Assembly: GCF_019279795.1 (NCBI RefSeq)
Contig: NC_056740.1
Location: 230,943,932-231,007,931, forward strand
Length of the DNA: 64,000 nucleotides
Source: Protopterus annectens
Taxonomy: Eukaryota > Chordata > Ceratodontiformes > Protopteridae
Reading direction: 5' to 3'
Positions 31,858-43,717 of the stretch are shown in pieces (position 1 is the stretch's first letter; each line of letters starts with the position of its first letter). The translations under genes and the position numbers were made by a program. Under the pieces are notes generated by a model. The model saw only the letters and a program-made list of their open reading frames with translations. It was not told where the DNA came from and did not search any database.

Positions 31858-33248
31858 ATGTCAGAAAAAGTTAACAATTGTCTCGCCTATGGAAAGTAAA
31901 TACCACACCGAGAGTAACATTCTTACTGCATCACCTGTTTAGGCCCAGACCACGACGTCCCCCGCTGTTGCTTTTGTGCTTTGTTCAATCCCAGAACTGT
32001 ACTTCATCGGGCCTTTAATGTAGCTAGATATTTTCGTTTTCAGTCCTCTAATTCTGATATGGCTTTGGTAAGCCATCCGACTACCGATCTTCCGAAAAAA
32101 CGTAAGGATAAAGACCGAGACAAGACTGCACAGGTCCAAAACTGCCGACGACGCTTCCGTTAAGCTAGTCGTCAGTTCTCTGGTCCTCAGTGAGCCACTT
32201 TCGCAGCCCCTGACGCCCGCTTCTGTGGGTTTGCAGGCCGCTACCGAGACCCTTACCGAGTCCGGTATGCCGCGAGACTCCATCAACTAAGGATGCTGCG
32301 GATGTCTCTACCTTGGATGGGTCAGGAGCCGCTGAGCAGGCACCGGCTTCTAAGGAAGCAGTTAGATCTACCGATACTCTACACAGACCGACTTCTTTCG
32401 CGTCTTTAGTTCTTTCAAAAACAATAGTGTTTCTAAGGCCCAGGGTACGGAACACACCCAGTAAAACAATGACCCAAGCTCAGGCCCCTGCTTCCTTGCC
32501 ACAGTCTCAAATGCTTAAAATGGCGGAAGACCTTATAATGCTTATTAGGGGAAGCCAGGCTACCCCTTCCAAAAGAGAGATTTGTCCCCACTGGTTTTAT
32601 CAACAGGAGTCCGATGACTGCTGCATCTCAATATGAAGATATGCAACCCCTCTCAGCTTATGAGGATTCTGATGCGGATGAATCCATCCCTTCAGCCTCT
32701 CCACCCAAGGGATTTTCCTTTGGGGAAACCGTACATACTTTAAGGGAGCATTTCCAATGGGAATGTCAGGACTACCCTCAGTCAAAGGAGACTCGGGGGG
32801 GATTCTTGGTTCTTCCACAGCACAGACCTCTGGCCATTCTTCCTGTCCTGGATGTTGTGGATGATGATTTTGTGGAGTCCAGTCTGACCCCTGACACCCT
32901 CCCTCCTGCGCCCAGGAAACCTGACTGGTTTAGTGTCCCTGACTCTCACAAATTCCTTTTCAAAAATCCTACTGCTGACCCTGAGGTAATCTCTCAAGGA
33001 CCTAAAGGAATCAAAGTAACTTCAGCTAAGAATCCCACCCCCTCAGATGGGGTAAAAAAAAAAAGTATGCACCTCTGCTACTCTTGCTATTAGAACATTA
33101 AATTGTCAGTTCCACATGCTGACATATCAGTAACATACTATGGAACTCCTCAAACAAAAAATATCTACTTTTCCTGCTTGTGCAGAAAATAGTTACAAGA
33201 GTTAATGCATTCTGCAAGTCAAGTAACTAAACACACATTACAATGTGG
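31858..33248 (+). pseudogene. E5 Gag-like protein, N-terminal and middle parts
   Basis: ATG 31,858 opens SEKVNNC, but a TAA within 20 codons destroys the Cys/His motif. Later parts read in three frames: 31,981-32,163 (HPTTDLPKKRKDKDRD), 32,313-32,636 (LKMAEDLIMLIRGS) and 32,614-33,093 (YEDSDADESIPSASPP, LPVLDVVDDD, LPPAPRKPDW, EVISQGPKG). E7 enters after CAATGTGG at 33,248. The end of the gene is at 57,138. Confidence 0.8.
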
Positions 33249-33368
33249 ATGTTCTTTGTGTTTCACTGTTGCAGTCATCACATTTGGGTTATCTGCCTGC
33301 AGGTAGCCCTCAGCCAGCCTGAATACCAGAGTCTTGGATTCCTGCGTCGGATGCGGTCTCTTCTTCCA

Positions 33369-33422
33369 TGACATCGGGTCGTCAGGGGTATAAAACATGC
33401 AGCCGACACCATTACATCATTC
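33369..33422 (+). promoter_or_regulatory. E7 core promoter in 5' ITR
   Basis: TGACATCG at 33,369, TATAAAA at 33,389-33,395 and TCATTC at 33,417 follow the shared layout with one CRE mismatch. Confidence 0.5.
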
Positions 33423-33565
33423 TTTCTTGCCGTGCGGTGCCTGAAGCAGAAGCAGTTCGCAAGTGCCGGTCGGCCGACTCCTGAAATTTTCGTTTGAGTT
33501 TCAGAACCGAAGTCTTCAAAAAAGGATAAGTACCCTGTTGCGGATCTTTTTTCTTGCTCCAACCA

Positions 33566-35277
33566 ATGTCAGTAAAATTTTAACAATTGTTTTTCCTGTG
33601 GAAAGCAAATACCTCAAAGATTTTCATTCGTACTGCATCCTTTACTTAGGCTCAGACCACGCCTTCCCTCGCTGTCAGTTTTGTGCCTTTTTCAACCCCC
33701 AAACTATTCGTTGTCAGGCTATCTTTGCAGCAAATTATTTTGGTACTCTGTATCAGTACTCTGAAATGGCTTCGTTAAGCCATCCGACTACCAATCTTCC
33801 AAAAAAAGTAAAGATAAAGACACAGACCGCATAGGTCCAAAACTGCCGTAGATGCTTCCGTTAAGCTAGTCGTCAGTCCGTCTGTACTCAGTGAGCCCCT
33901 GATACCCGCTACCTCAGATGTGCAGGCCTCTACTGAGACCCATTCGGAGTCCGGTATGCCACGAGATGCTTCTTCGACTATGGAACCTGCAGATGTCTCT
34001 ACCTTGGATGGGTCCAGAGCCACTGTGCTGGCACCGGCTTCTGAGGGTGTATTCAGGCCTACAGACTTGAATTTTAAACAGACGCTATCTTCTTCATCCA
34101 AGCCTAAAACTCAATCCACGCCTAGGAAACAGACGTCCAAACCGCATACTCAGGCCCATATGCCTTAAAAACAAATGCTTAAAATGGCCAAAGACCTTAT
34201 TACAGTAATTAGGGGAAGCCAGCCCTCCCCCTCTAAGAGACCTAGAACTGAATTTCCTTCTGATTCTTCTGATCAGGAATTTGATATTTCTGTTCCTTCT
34301 GATGACCAGGATTTGCCCTTCTCTACCTATGAGGATTCTGATGCAGAGGATTCCATTCCCTCTGCTTCCCCTCTTTTGGTGAAACCTTGCACACTCTTAG
34401 GCAGCATTTCTGCTGGGAAAGCCAAGATTGCTCTGACTCCAAAAAGAGGCTTAGGGAATTCTTACACCTTCCTCAACACAGGACTTTAGCTATCCCTCCT
34501 GTTCTGGACATTGTAGATGATGCTTTCTTGGAATCTAGCCTTTCCCCAGACACTTTACCTCCAGCTCCCAGAAAACCTGACTGGTATTAAGTACCTAACT
34601 CTCACAAGTTCCTGTTCAAGAATCCTACTGCGGATCCAGAGACCATTTCCCAAGGACTAAAGGGCATTAAGGCTACTGCTACCAAAAATCCTACCCCTTC
34701 TGATAGAGATTCTAGAGCCTTGGACAGATGGGGTAAGAAGGTATACACTTCTGCTACTTTGGCCATTAGGGCTTTAAATTGCTAGTTTCATATGCAAGTA
34801 CCAGCAGCATATCATGGGACTACTTAAACAGAAAATTATGTTGATTCCTGACTGTGCTGTACACACAGAATTTCAGGATTTAATGCATTCTGCTGTACAA
34901 GTTGGTAAACATACTTTGCAATGTGGTTTTGACTCTCTTTAGAAGCATCTTGCAGGGCTGCTGTCACTGGGTCCTTACTTAGAAGGCATGCTTGGCTTAA
35001 GGAGCAAAACTTGCCAGATCATGTTAAAGCTAAATTACTGGGTGCTCCCTTAAACCAAGACCGCCTGTTTGGCAACAAAGCAAAAGTCCTCAAAAGGATG
35101 GAGGAAAAAGCTAAATCTATGCAAACTGTTAAAGATTTCCTACAGGTACAGCCTCCCAGATTTAGTAGGCATTGGCCTTCAAAGAATTGGTCCTTTCCAG
35201 TTTCTTCCAGGCCTTCAGTCCAAACCCAGGAACAGCAGACCACCCAGGTTACAGTTTTGGGCTGCTCACAGGCCTAA
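33566..35277 (+). pseudogene. E7 Gag-like protein
   Basis: The ATG at 33,566 meets TAA after five codons because of extra T residues. The Cys/His region continues in another frame (33,463-33,834) with CQFC retained but a Cys lost at CILYLG. Middle parts read in 33,920-34,168, 34,175-34,489 (LKMAKDLITVIRGS, YEDSDAEDSIPSAS) and 34,387-34,590 (LAIPPVLDIVDDAF). The C-terminal part reads in 35,011-35,277 (DHVKAKLLGAPL, LQVQPPRFSRHW). Several stops and shifts lie between. Confidence 0.8.
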
Positions 35278-35280
35278 GCA

Positions 35281-35865
35281 GTGGGGGGGGGGCTCCCACT
35301 TCCAAAGCAGGGAGTAGAAAGCCACCCCCCTACGGAAAAATGGCACAGTGACTTACCCTTAGCCCTTTCATGCCCTACTCAACTGCCTGCTCCCTTAGGA
35401 GGAAAACTCACCCTGCATACAAAAACCTGGGAACTCATTACCGAGGACAAATGGGTTTTAAATATAATTTCCCAAGGATACAGATTCCACTTCCACACCC
35501 TACCAACCCCAAACAGTTGGCCAGGCCTACCCCCAAATCAGTGGGCGAGGCCCAGCAGCAGGTTCTCTCTCTTCTAAGTATCAGGGCTATTCAACCTGTG
35601 GCAGCAGAAGAAAGGGGGCAAGGGTTTTATTCAAGACTTTTCCTGGTACCCAGAAAAGACAGCTCCTGGCATCCTATCCTGGACCTCTATTCTAAACACC
35701 TTCCTGGTAATCCCAAAATTCAAAATGCTAACACTTCAACAGCTGCTTCCTATGCTGGGCAAAGATGCCTGGTTGGCAATCTTAGACTTAAAGGAAGCTT
35801 ACCTGCACATTCCAATAAGGGAATCTTGCAGGAAATACCTATGCTTCAGGGCAGGCTCCATGCAC
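35281..35865 (+). pseudogene. E7 reverse transcriptase, first part
   Basis: Three overlapping frames hold the start of RT: APLGGKLTLHTK (35,281-35,577), GFYSRLFLVPRKDS, then 35,725 onward with LTLQQLLPMLGK and LDLKEAYLHI (first catalytic Asp). E8 enters about ten codons later. RT resumes at 41,418. Confidence 0.8.
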
Positions 35866-35981
35866 TTCTTCGTGTTTCACTGTTGCAGTCATTACATTTG
35901 GGTGATCTGCTTGCAGGTAGCCCTCAGTCGGCCTAATTAACAAAGTCTTGGGTCCTGCATCGGTTGCTGTCCCTTCTTCCA

Positions 35982-36035
35982 TGACATCAGGTCGTCAGGG
36001 GTATAAAACATGCAGCCAACTCCATTACATCAGTC
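35982..36035 (+). promoter_or_regulatory. E8 core promoter in 5' ITR
   Basis: TGACATCA at 35,982, TATAAAA at 36,002-36,008 and TCAGTC at 36,030 repeat the shared CRE-like/TATA/initiator spacing. Confidence 0.55.
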
Positions 36036-36181
36036 TTTCTTGCCGTGCGGTGCCCGAAGCAGAAGCAGTTCGCAAGTGCCGGTCGGTCGACTCCTGAAAT
36101 TTTCATTTTCGAGTTTCAGAACCAAAGTCTTCAACTAAAGCTAAGTACCCTGTTGGGGAAACTTTTTCTTGCTCCTTACTG

Positions 36182-37940
36182 ATGTCAGTAAAAGTTAATA
36201 ATTGTATTACTTGTGGAAAGCAAATACTTCATAAAGATTTTCATTCGTACTGTATTCCTTGCCTCGGTTTTGTGATTTAATCAGCGCACTATCCGTCGTT
36301 GGTGTATTTCCACCTCTAAATATTTTGGTTCTCTAATTATCCAGAAATGTCGGTTAGCCATCTGACTACCGGGATTCCAAAAAAACGCAGAGATAAAGAC
36401 AGAGACAGGCCGCCCAGGTCCAAAACTGCAGACGGCGCTTCTCCTAAGCCAGTCGCCAGTACTCAGTGAGGCGCTTTTGCAGCCCCTGATATCAGCTACT
36501 TCTGATTCGCAGGCCTCTACTGAGACCCATTCAGAGTCCGGTATGCCGCAAGATGCTTCAACTATGGAACCCGCAGATGTCTCTATCTTGGATGGGTCCG
36601 GAGCTGCTGTGCAGGCACTGGCTTCTGAGGGTATATTCAGGCCTACGTACTTGCATATTAAACTGACGCCTCCTTCTATACTTAGGCCTAAATCTTGATC
36701 CATGCCTAAAAAAATGACGCCCAGGCCTCTCTGCCTAAAAAAAACAAATAAGAATGGCTAAAGTTCTAATAACTCTAATCAGGGGTAGCCACCCCACCAC
36801 CACCACCTCTTCTAAGAGGCCCTTAGGACTGAAGTTGATTATGAATCTTCTGATCAGGATTCTGTTTTTTTTCTGATTCTTCTGATGATCTGGATTTGCC
36901 GTTATCTACTTATGAAGATTCTGATGCAGAGGACTCCATTCCCTCTGCCTCCCCTCCTGAGGATTTTTCTTTTGGTGAAACCTCACATACTCTAAGGGAG
37001 CATTTCCACTGGGAAAGCCAGGATTTTTCTGATTCAAAAAAGAGGCATAGGGATTTCCTTCTCCTACCTCAACTTAGGCCTTTAGCTATTCCTCCTGTAC
37101 TAGACATTGTTGATGCTTTTTCGGAATCTAGTTTGGCCCCATATCCCTGCCTCCTGCTCCCAGAAAACCTGACCGATACTACAGGGTCTCTGAGTCCCAC
37201 AAGTTCCATTTTAAAAATCCTATTGCGGATCCAGAGACTATTTCACAGGGGCCCAAGGGCATTAAGGCTTCTACTGCTACAAATCCTACCCCTTCTGATA
37301 GAGACTCCAGGGTGCTGGATAGATGGTGTAAGAAGGTTTACACTTCTGCAACCTTGGCCATTAGGGCTTTAAACTGCCAGTTTCATATGTTAAGGTATCA
37401 GCAACATGTTATTGGACTGCTCAAACAGAAAATTATGTTGATTCCTGAATGTGTGGAAAATTACAGGATTTAATGCATTCTGCTGAACACGTTGGAAAAC
37501 ATACTTTGCAATGCAGTTTTGATTCATTAGAGGCCTCTTGCAGGGCTGCTGTTACTGGGTCTGTGCTCAGAAGGCATGCTTGGCTCAAGGAGCAATCTTT
37601 GCCTGATCATGTTAAAGCTAAATTGTTGAATGCTTCTTTAAATCAGGACCACCTGTTTGGCAACAAGGCTGAGGAAGTTCTTAAAAAGATGGAATATAAA
37701 GCTAAATGTATGCAAACTGTTAAAGATTTTTTACAAGTTCAGCCTCCTAGATTTAGTAGGCACTGGCCCTCTAAGAATTGGTCCTTTCCAGCCCCTTCCA
37801 GGTCTTCTCAAGCCAAACCCAGACACAGCAAAAACCCCAGGTTTCAGTCCCAGGGGACAAACAGAACTAAGCAGTGGGGGGCCTTCACTTCCAAATCTGG
37901 GAATAATAAGACTCCCCACTATGGTAAACTGTCTCAATGA
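36182..37940 (+). pseudogene. E8 Gag-like protein
   Basis: From ATG 36,182 the first half of the Cys/His motif is intact (CITC, KDFHSYCIPC), but a deletion of roughly 35 bases removes the distal His and CxxC. Other parts are 36,477-36,698, 36,896-37,372 (YEDSDAEDSIPSASPPEDFSF, LAIPPVLDIVD) and 37,449-37,940 (LEASCRAA, DHVKAKLLNASL, LQVQPPRFSRHW). The basic tail up to 37,940 has lost most of its Arg/Gly character. Confidence 0.8.
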
Positions 37941-37979
37941 CTTACTTAATTTCCAAGCACTTATCAACTAACTGCCCGC

Positions 37980-39822
37980 TTGGGGGGAAAGGTTGCTCTT
38001 AATGCAAAGAATTGGGAACTCCTTACCCAGGACAAATGGGTTTTAAATATAGAGTCCCAGGGATACATATTTCACTTCCACACGCTGCCAACACCAAGCG
38101 GTTGGCCGGACCTACCCCCAAGTCAGTGGGCAGAGGCCCAAAAACAAGTACTTTCTCTCTCAAGCATGGGGGCTATTAACTGGTACCAGAAGAGGAAAAG
38201 GGACAAGGTTTCTACTCGAGACTTTTCCTGGTACCCAGAAAAGACAATTCGTGGCGTCCTATCCTGGACCTGTCTACTCTAAACACCTTTTTGGAGATTC
38301 CAAAATTCAAGATGCTGACTCTTCACCAGTTACTTCCTATGCTAGGCAAATATGCCTGGTTGGCATCACTAGATTTAAAAGAAGCATACCTGCACATCCC
38401 AATCAGGGAATCTTGCAGAAGATACCTACGTTTCAAAGCAGGCTACAAGTGCTGTCAGTTCTCTGCACTGCCCTTTGGCTTATCTACTGTGCCCAGGGTA
38501 TTCACAAAGTGCCTAGCTCCAGTTATTGCATTTTGCAGGCAAAGAAATATTCAAATATACCCACACTTGGACGATTGTCTAATTCAGGCAGAAAGCCAGA
38601 ACATTCTTTTGAATCATCTGGCCTTTGTACAAAGGGTTCTAACTTGTCTGGGGTACACCATAAACGAAAAGAAATCCCACCTGGTACCCTGTCAACAAAT
38701 TGTATTCCTGGGAGCAAGCTTGAATACAACTTCCCAGATGACTTACCTCACGCCAGAGAAACAAATTCATTTGACAAACTACTTCAAACAAGTGGCCACA
38801 AAAACCCTGCTATCTGCAAGACAAATACTGCAAGCCTTTGGGGTTCATGGCCTCCTGCATTATTCTAATTCCATATGCAAGACTGCATATGAGGAAACTA
38901 CAGTGGTATCTAAAAAGCCTTTGGTGTCAACATTCTCAAGACCTGGAAACTGATTCCTATCATACCTTGCCTACGCCTAGAGTTCCTTTGGTGGGCAGAG
39001 GCCTGCCACCAAAACAAGGGACTACCTTTCACACCACCCCTTGCTGCCCAAACCCTAACAGACACATCAGGCTATGCATGGGGGGGCTCACCTGGCAGGG
39101 AAGTGCATTCAGGGCAAATGGAACCCAAGTCAACTGCACCTGCATATCAATCAAAATGAAATGTTAGCTGTACAGAATGCTCTGACAGCCTTCAAGGACC
39201 ACATTCTTCCAGGACAACTAATGGTAAAGATGGACAACACCACTGTTATGTGGTACATAAACAAGCAGGGGTTACACATTCTTACCCCCTCTGCAGACTA
39301 GCCATGGCATTGTGGAACACAGCCTTGAGCTACCAAGTGCACCTACAAGCTCAGTTCCTGCCAGAAAAATTAAATACACTGGCAGACGGACTAAGCAGAA
39401 ACCTCATGGACCCACACGAGTGGAAACTGGAACCAAGGATTTTCAACATGTTGACAAACAAATGGGGGACCCCAGATATAGACCTGTTTGCCTTTCCCCA
39501 GAACTACCAATTGGACAAATTTTGCACAAGGACTCTCCACAAACAAGCCTGGAAAGTGGATGCTCTGTCCTTCAGCTGGAAAAACCTATCAGTCTATGCC
39601 TTCCCTCCTGCTCTCCAAAGTACTACTAAAAATCAAACGGGACAAACCAAGGATGAAGTTGATTGCTCCAGACTGGCCACGCCATCACTGGTACCCCCTC
39701 CTGCGCACAGTGTGTCACTGTTATCTCCATTGCACCTGCTTCAGACTCCTTCCCTGCTGGAGAACCAGATTCTGCACCCTCAGCTTCTAACACTGAACCT
39801 TGCAGCCTGGCTAATTACTTAA
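37980..39822 (+). pseudogene. E8 reverse transcriptase / RNase H / methylase-like polyprotein
   Basis: The RT start reads in 37,980-38,282 and the RT core in 38,291-38,953, with LDLKEAYLHI, LPFGLSTVPRVF and HLDD in place of YLDD. Shifts follow near 38,838 and 39,060. RNase H pieces include NEMLAV and KMDNTTVMWYINKQ (39,074-39,301). The last frame, 39,250-39,822, has LSRNLMDPHEW and DIDLFAFPQN; the methylase-like block is shortened by a deletion around YAFPPAL. The TTDAS Asp motif is degraded (near 39,060). Confidence 0.83.
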
Positions 39823-40908
39823 TCTCTCCCTTACCATCCCTCAGCAAACCTGTGATGGATATTTTAGAGGCAAGGAGGCCTAGTACTAGAAAATCTTATG
39901 CTGAGAAATGGAAAAGATTCTGTGCCTGGAACCAATCTCTAGGGATGAGCACAGCAGTGCCCAATTTACATCAGATTTTACAATACTTAACTGCGATGCT
40001 TCACAAGGGCCTGTCTTTTTTTCTCCATTAAAATCCACGCCTCAGCCATTTCAGCTCATTATAACACAGAACCGCCCCACTTCTCTCATCCACTGCTCAA
40101 GCAGTTCCTCAGAGGGGCCAAAAATTTGAGACCACCCAGGAGAGCTCCAACCCCAGCCTAGGACCTTAACTTTGTCTTGGAGAAACTCACTCTACCTCCT
40201 TTCAAGCCAGCTGCTACTGTAGACTTAAAATTTCTTTCTTGGAAAACAGATTTCCTTTTAGCAATCACTTCATCTAGAAGGGTATCTGAATTACAGGCCC
40301 TTATGGCAGTGGAGCCTTTCATCATCTTTCATGCAGACAGGGTGTCCCTCAGAACCAATCCATCCTTCATGCCCAAGGTGGTATCCAGTGTGGCTCTTAA
40401 TCAGTCCATTCATTTGCCAACCTTCTTTCCCAATCCACAGAATACAGGGGAATGGATACTGCATTCCTGAGATGTGCACAGACAACTTAGATTCTACTTG
40501 GACAGGACTAAACCTCAAAGGAAATCTGAACAACTGCTGGTGGCATTTGCTGCAGGGGCAGCGGGGAAGGCTATTTCAAAGCAAACCATTTCTAAATGGA
40601 TAAGCCATTGCATTCATTTCTGCTATAAGCAAACCATTTCTAAATGGATAAGCCATTGCATTCATTTCTGCTATAAGTACCATGGAAAACCTATCCCCCA
40701 GTGGATCAGACCTCACTCCACCAGGGCTGCATCTACCTCTACAGCCTTTCTCAGAGGCGTCCCTACCAGGGACATCCTAGAAGCTGTTACCTGGAGTTCT
40801 GTGCATACTTTCACCAAGCATTATCATTTGCCAATTTTCTCTAAATCCAGAGCTGGCTTTGCCACTGCAGTCTTGCAGAGCCTTATAGCTGGCCCTAATG
40901 CTATCTAA
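39800..40908 (+). pseudogene. E8 tyrosine recombinase (YR)
   Basis: The position of the usual start ATG is CTG here, as in E7. The core-binding half reads to 40,031 (ARRPSTRKSYAEKWKRF) and shifts in a T run. A TAG replaces the conserved Trp of AWDLNFV near 40,158. 40,177-40,470 has SSRRVSELQAL. 40,474-40,908 has HSTRAASTS, TWSSVH and KHYHL. Within this last part 48 bases (KQTISKWISHCIHFCY) are repeated in frame at about 40,580-40,676, adding 16 residues before the HxxR box. Confidence 0.83.
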
Positions 40909-40940
40909 ATTCCTCCTCCCAACCATAGCTTTGGGAATCA

Positions 40941-41040
40941 ACCCAAATGTAATGACTGCAAGAGTGAAACATGAAGAACATAGTACAGTTGTGTACACTT
41001 ACCATAAATGTAGATGTTCAAGTGTATTCACTGTTGCAGT
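40941..41040 (+). repeat. E8 ICR
   Basis: The left half complements the E8 5' end and the right half complements 41,355-41,417. The junction is GAACAT/AGTACAG, which shows that the missing first bases of E8 were once present. Confidence 0.88.
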
Positions 41041-41204
41041 CCTGGTTACCCTCCCTCCAGCCCCCTAACTTCTTTTGGCTATACCTCTACTTTCCTTTAC
41101 TATGCTTAAAAGCCTTTTTGGTGTATTTGCTTTTTTGTTGGAGGTATATCTTTGTGCTTTTATATTTAATTGCTTCCCATTAGGGGGGGGCACCTGACAT
41201 CTGG

Positions 41205-41417
41205 GGTAAAAAAAAAAACTGATGTAATGGCATCAGCTGCATGTTTTATACCCCTGACAACCTGACGTCATGGAAAAAGGGACAGCAACTGACGTAGGAC
41301 CCAAGACATTAATCAGGCCGAATGAGGCCTACCTGCAAGCAGATAATGCAAATGTAATGACTGCAACAGTGAATACACTCTAACATCTACATTTGTGGTA
41401 AGTTACACAACTGTACT
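41205..41417 (+). repeat. E8 3' ITR
   Basis: This is the inverted copy of 35,866-36,040. It holds a perfect TGACGTCA at 41,263-41,270 and a TATA image (TTTTATAC). Confidence 0.78.
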
Positions 41418-42780
41418 TTCTCTGCACTTCCCTTTGGCTTATCTACTGCACCCAGGTTATTCACAAAGTGTCTAGCTCCAGCCATTGCATTTTGCAGGCA
41501 GAGAAATATTCAAATATACCCATACTTGGACGATTGTCTGATTCAGGCAGAAAGCCAGGACTTGATATTAAGACGTCTGACATTTGTAAAGAAACTAATA
41601 ACCTCACTGGGGTACACCATAAATGAAAAGAGATCTCACCTAGTATCCTGCCAACAGATTGTATTCCTGGGAGCAAGCTTGAACACAACTTCCCAGATGG
41701 CTTTCCTCAGTCCAGAGAAACAGGTTTGACATTTGGCCACAAAGCCCCAGCTATCTGCAAGGAAAATTCTGCAAGCCCTGGGGTTCATGGCCTCTTGCAT
41801 TCTACTAATTCCATCTGCAAGACTGCATATGAGGAAACTACAGTGGTATCTAAAAAGCCTATGGAATCCACACTGTCAGTACCTGGAATCAATGATTCCT
41901 ATCATTCCTTGTGTAAAGACAGAGTTCTTTTGGTGGGCAGGGGCCTGCTACCACAACAAGGGGCTCCCTTTCACTCTACCTGCTGCCCGCAGCCACCCTA
42001 ACAGACGCATCAGACTATGCATGGGGGGCTCACTTGGCAGGGCAGTGCATTCAGGGCAAATGGAACCCGAGATAGATGCACCTGCATATCAACCAAAAAG
42101 TAATGTTAGCTGTACAGAATTTCCTGACAGCCTTCAAAGACCGCATCCTTCCAGGGCAATTATTGGTAAGACAGACAACACCACAGTTATGTGGTACATA
42201 ATCAAGCAGGGGGGATCCCACTTGTATCCTCTCTGCAGACTAGCCATGGCTCTGTGGAACACAGCCTTGAGCTAACCAAGTGCACCTAAAAGCTCAATTC
42301 CTGCCAGGCAATCTAAATTCACTGGCAGACGACCTAAGCAGAAATCTCATGGACCCACACGAGTGGAAACTGGAACCAAAAATATTCAACCTCTTGAGGA
42401 ACAAATGGGGGACTCCAGAGGTAGACCTGTTTGCCTCCCCTCAGAACTACCAATTGGACAAAGTCTGCACAAGGACTTCCCACAGTCGAGCTTGGAAAGT
42501 GGATGCCCTGTCCTTTACCTGGGAAAGCCTCTCTGTTTATGCCTTTCCCCCTCTGCCTCTCCTCTCGAAGGTTCTGCTAAAGATCAAACAGGACAAGCCA
42601 AGGACAATACTGATTGCACCAGACTGGCCAGGCCAGCACTGGCACCCCCTCTTGCGCAGTATGACACTGCTGGAACCATGGCACCTGCCTCAAACCCCTT
42701 CCTTGCTGTCCCAGCAGGCGGGCCAGATTCTGCACCCTCCGCTTCAAACCCTGAACCTTGCAGCCTGGCTAATTCCTTGA
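41418..42780 (+). pseudogene. E7 RT second part / RNase H / methylase-like region
   Basis: RT resumes with FSALPFGL-like sequence and an intact YLDD near 41,521-41,535. Frame 41,526-41,729 covers the RT thumb side. 41,733-42,275 carries LARLHMRKLQWYLKS-like sequence, but the RNase H core is split between frames (TDNTTVMWYI is legible near 42,180). 42,280-42,780 has LSRNLMDPHEW, EVDLFASPQN, YAFPPLPLL and LIAPDWPGQHWHP. Shifts near 41,730, 41,985 and 42,275 disable it. Confidence 0.82.
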
Positions 42781-43310
42781 GCTCTCCAATAGCATCCCTC
42801 AGTAAGCAGGTGCTAGATGTCATTCTGGAGGCAAGGAGGCCTAGTACTAGAAAATCCTATGCTGAAAAGTGGAAAAGATACTGTTCCTGGAGCCAGACTC
42901 AAGGGATGGGCACAACGGTGCCCAGCTTACTTCATATTCTTCAGTACTTAACAGAAATGCTCCACAAGGGCCTTCAATACTTAACAGAAATGCTCCACAA
43001 GGGCCTATCCTTCTCGTCAATTAAAATTCATGTCTCAGCCATTTCAGTACATTATAATACTGAGCCACCCCTCTTCTCTCACCCCCTCCTAAAGCAATTC
43101 CTTAGAGAGGCCAAAAATTAAGACCCCCCAGGAGAGCCCCTACTCCAGCCTGGGACCTTAACTTTGTATTGGAAAAGCTCACTCTCCCTCCCTTTGAGCC
43201 AGCTGCAACTGCAGAGTTGAAATTCCTTTCTTGGAAAACAACCTTCCTTCTAGCCATCACTTCAGCAAGAGTGTCTGAATTACAGTCCCTCATGGCAATG
43301 GAACCCTTCA
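42759..43310 (+). pseudogene. E7 tyrosine recombinase, N-terminal half
   Basis: The frame has CTG at the usual start. It carries ARRPSTRKSYAEKWKR and a 33-base in-frame tandem duplication (LQYLTEMLHKG twice, about 42,943-43,008). It stops at 43,121, and the next part (PAWDLNFVLEKLTLPPF, SARVSELQ with one of the two Arg residues missing) runs to 43,310, where E9 enters. About 15 further codons appear after E9 (56,739-56,785); the rest is deleted. Confidence 0.82.
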
Positions 43311-43480
43311 ATGTTATGTAGCCCAATCTCGCCTACATTCTTACCCGGGGGTTCGGAGCCGAATATCTGCTCCGATTCTTCCGAACATTTCTAGCTCGAA
43401 GTCTTTTTATTGGCTGGGCTAAGACTGGTATCCCATGCTGCATTGCTCTATATCCCCAGATCTCGTTTGCCGCTCGTGTA
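43311..43480 (+). repeat. E9 5' ITR
   Basis: This is an inverted match of 56,562-56,738 (GGCGAGAT, AGACTTCGAGC, GATATAGAGCAATGCAGC on the other strand). It is unrelated in sequence to the family-1 ITR apart from an ATGTT start. Confidence 0.8.
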
Positions 43481-43717
43481 TCTCTGACGTGGTCTCGCTC
43501 TTGGCTGTGGCCAAGTACCCTTTTTCTTCTTGTTGAGAGAATTTATTACAAACAAAAGCTATTTTAATAGCTATTTCTTAGTTTGGTGTTGTGAAAGTTT
43601 TGTTCGGTGTGTGTCATTGTTTTTGTGGTATCCCACTAGCTGTTCCAACGGGCTAGGCCCGTTTCAGTTAGAGGACCTAGTCTGTACCCTTGCTTCCCTT
43701 TTTTCTATCCTTTGGTT

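Larger units (their letters stand above)
35866..41417 (+). mobile_element. DIRS element E8, near full length (5.55 kb), family 1
   Basis: The 5' end reads TTCTTCGTGTTTCAC without the usual first ATG, and about nine bases of E7 flank are also missing, so a small deletion lies at the left junction. The 3' end is ACTGTACT at 41,417, followed by TTCTCTGCAC of the E7 RT. The ICR is at 40,941-41,040. Genes are in the usual order, all broken. Confidence 0.88.
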
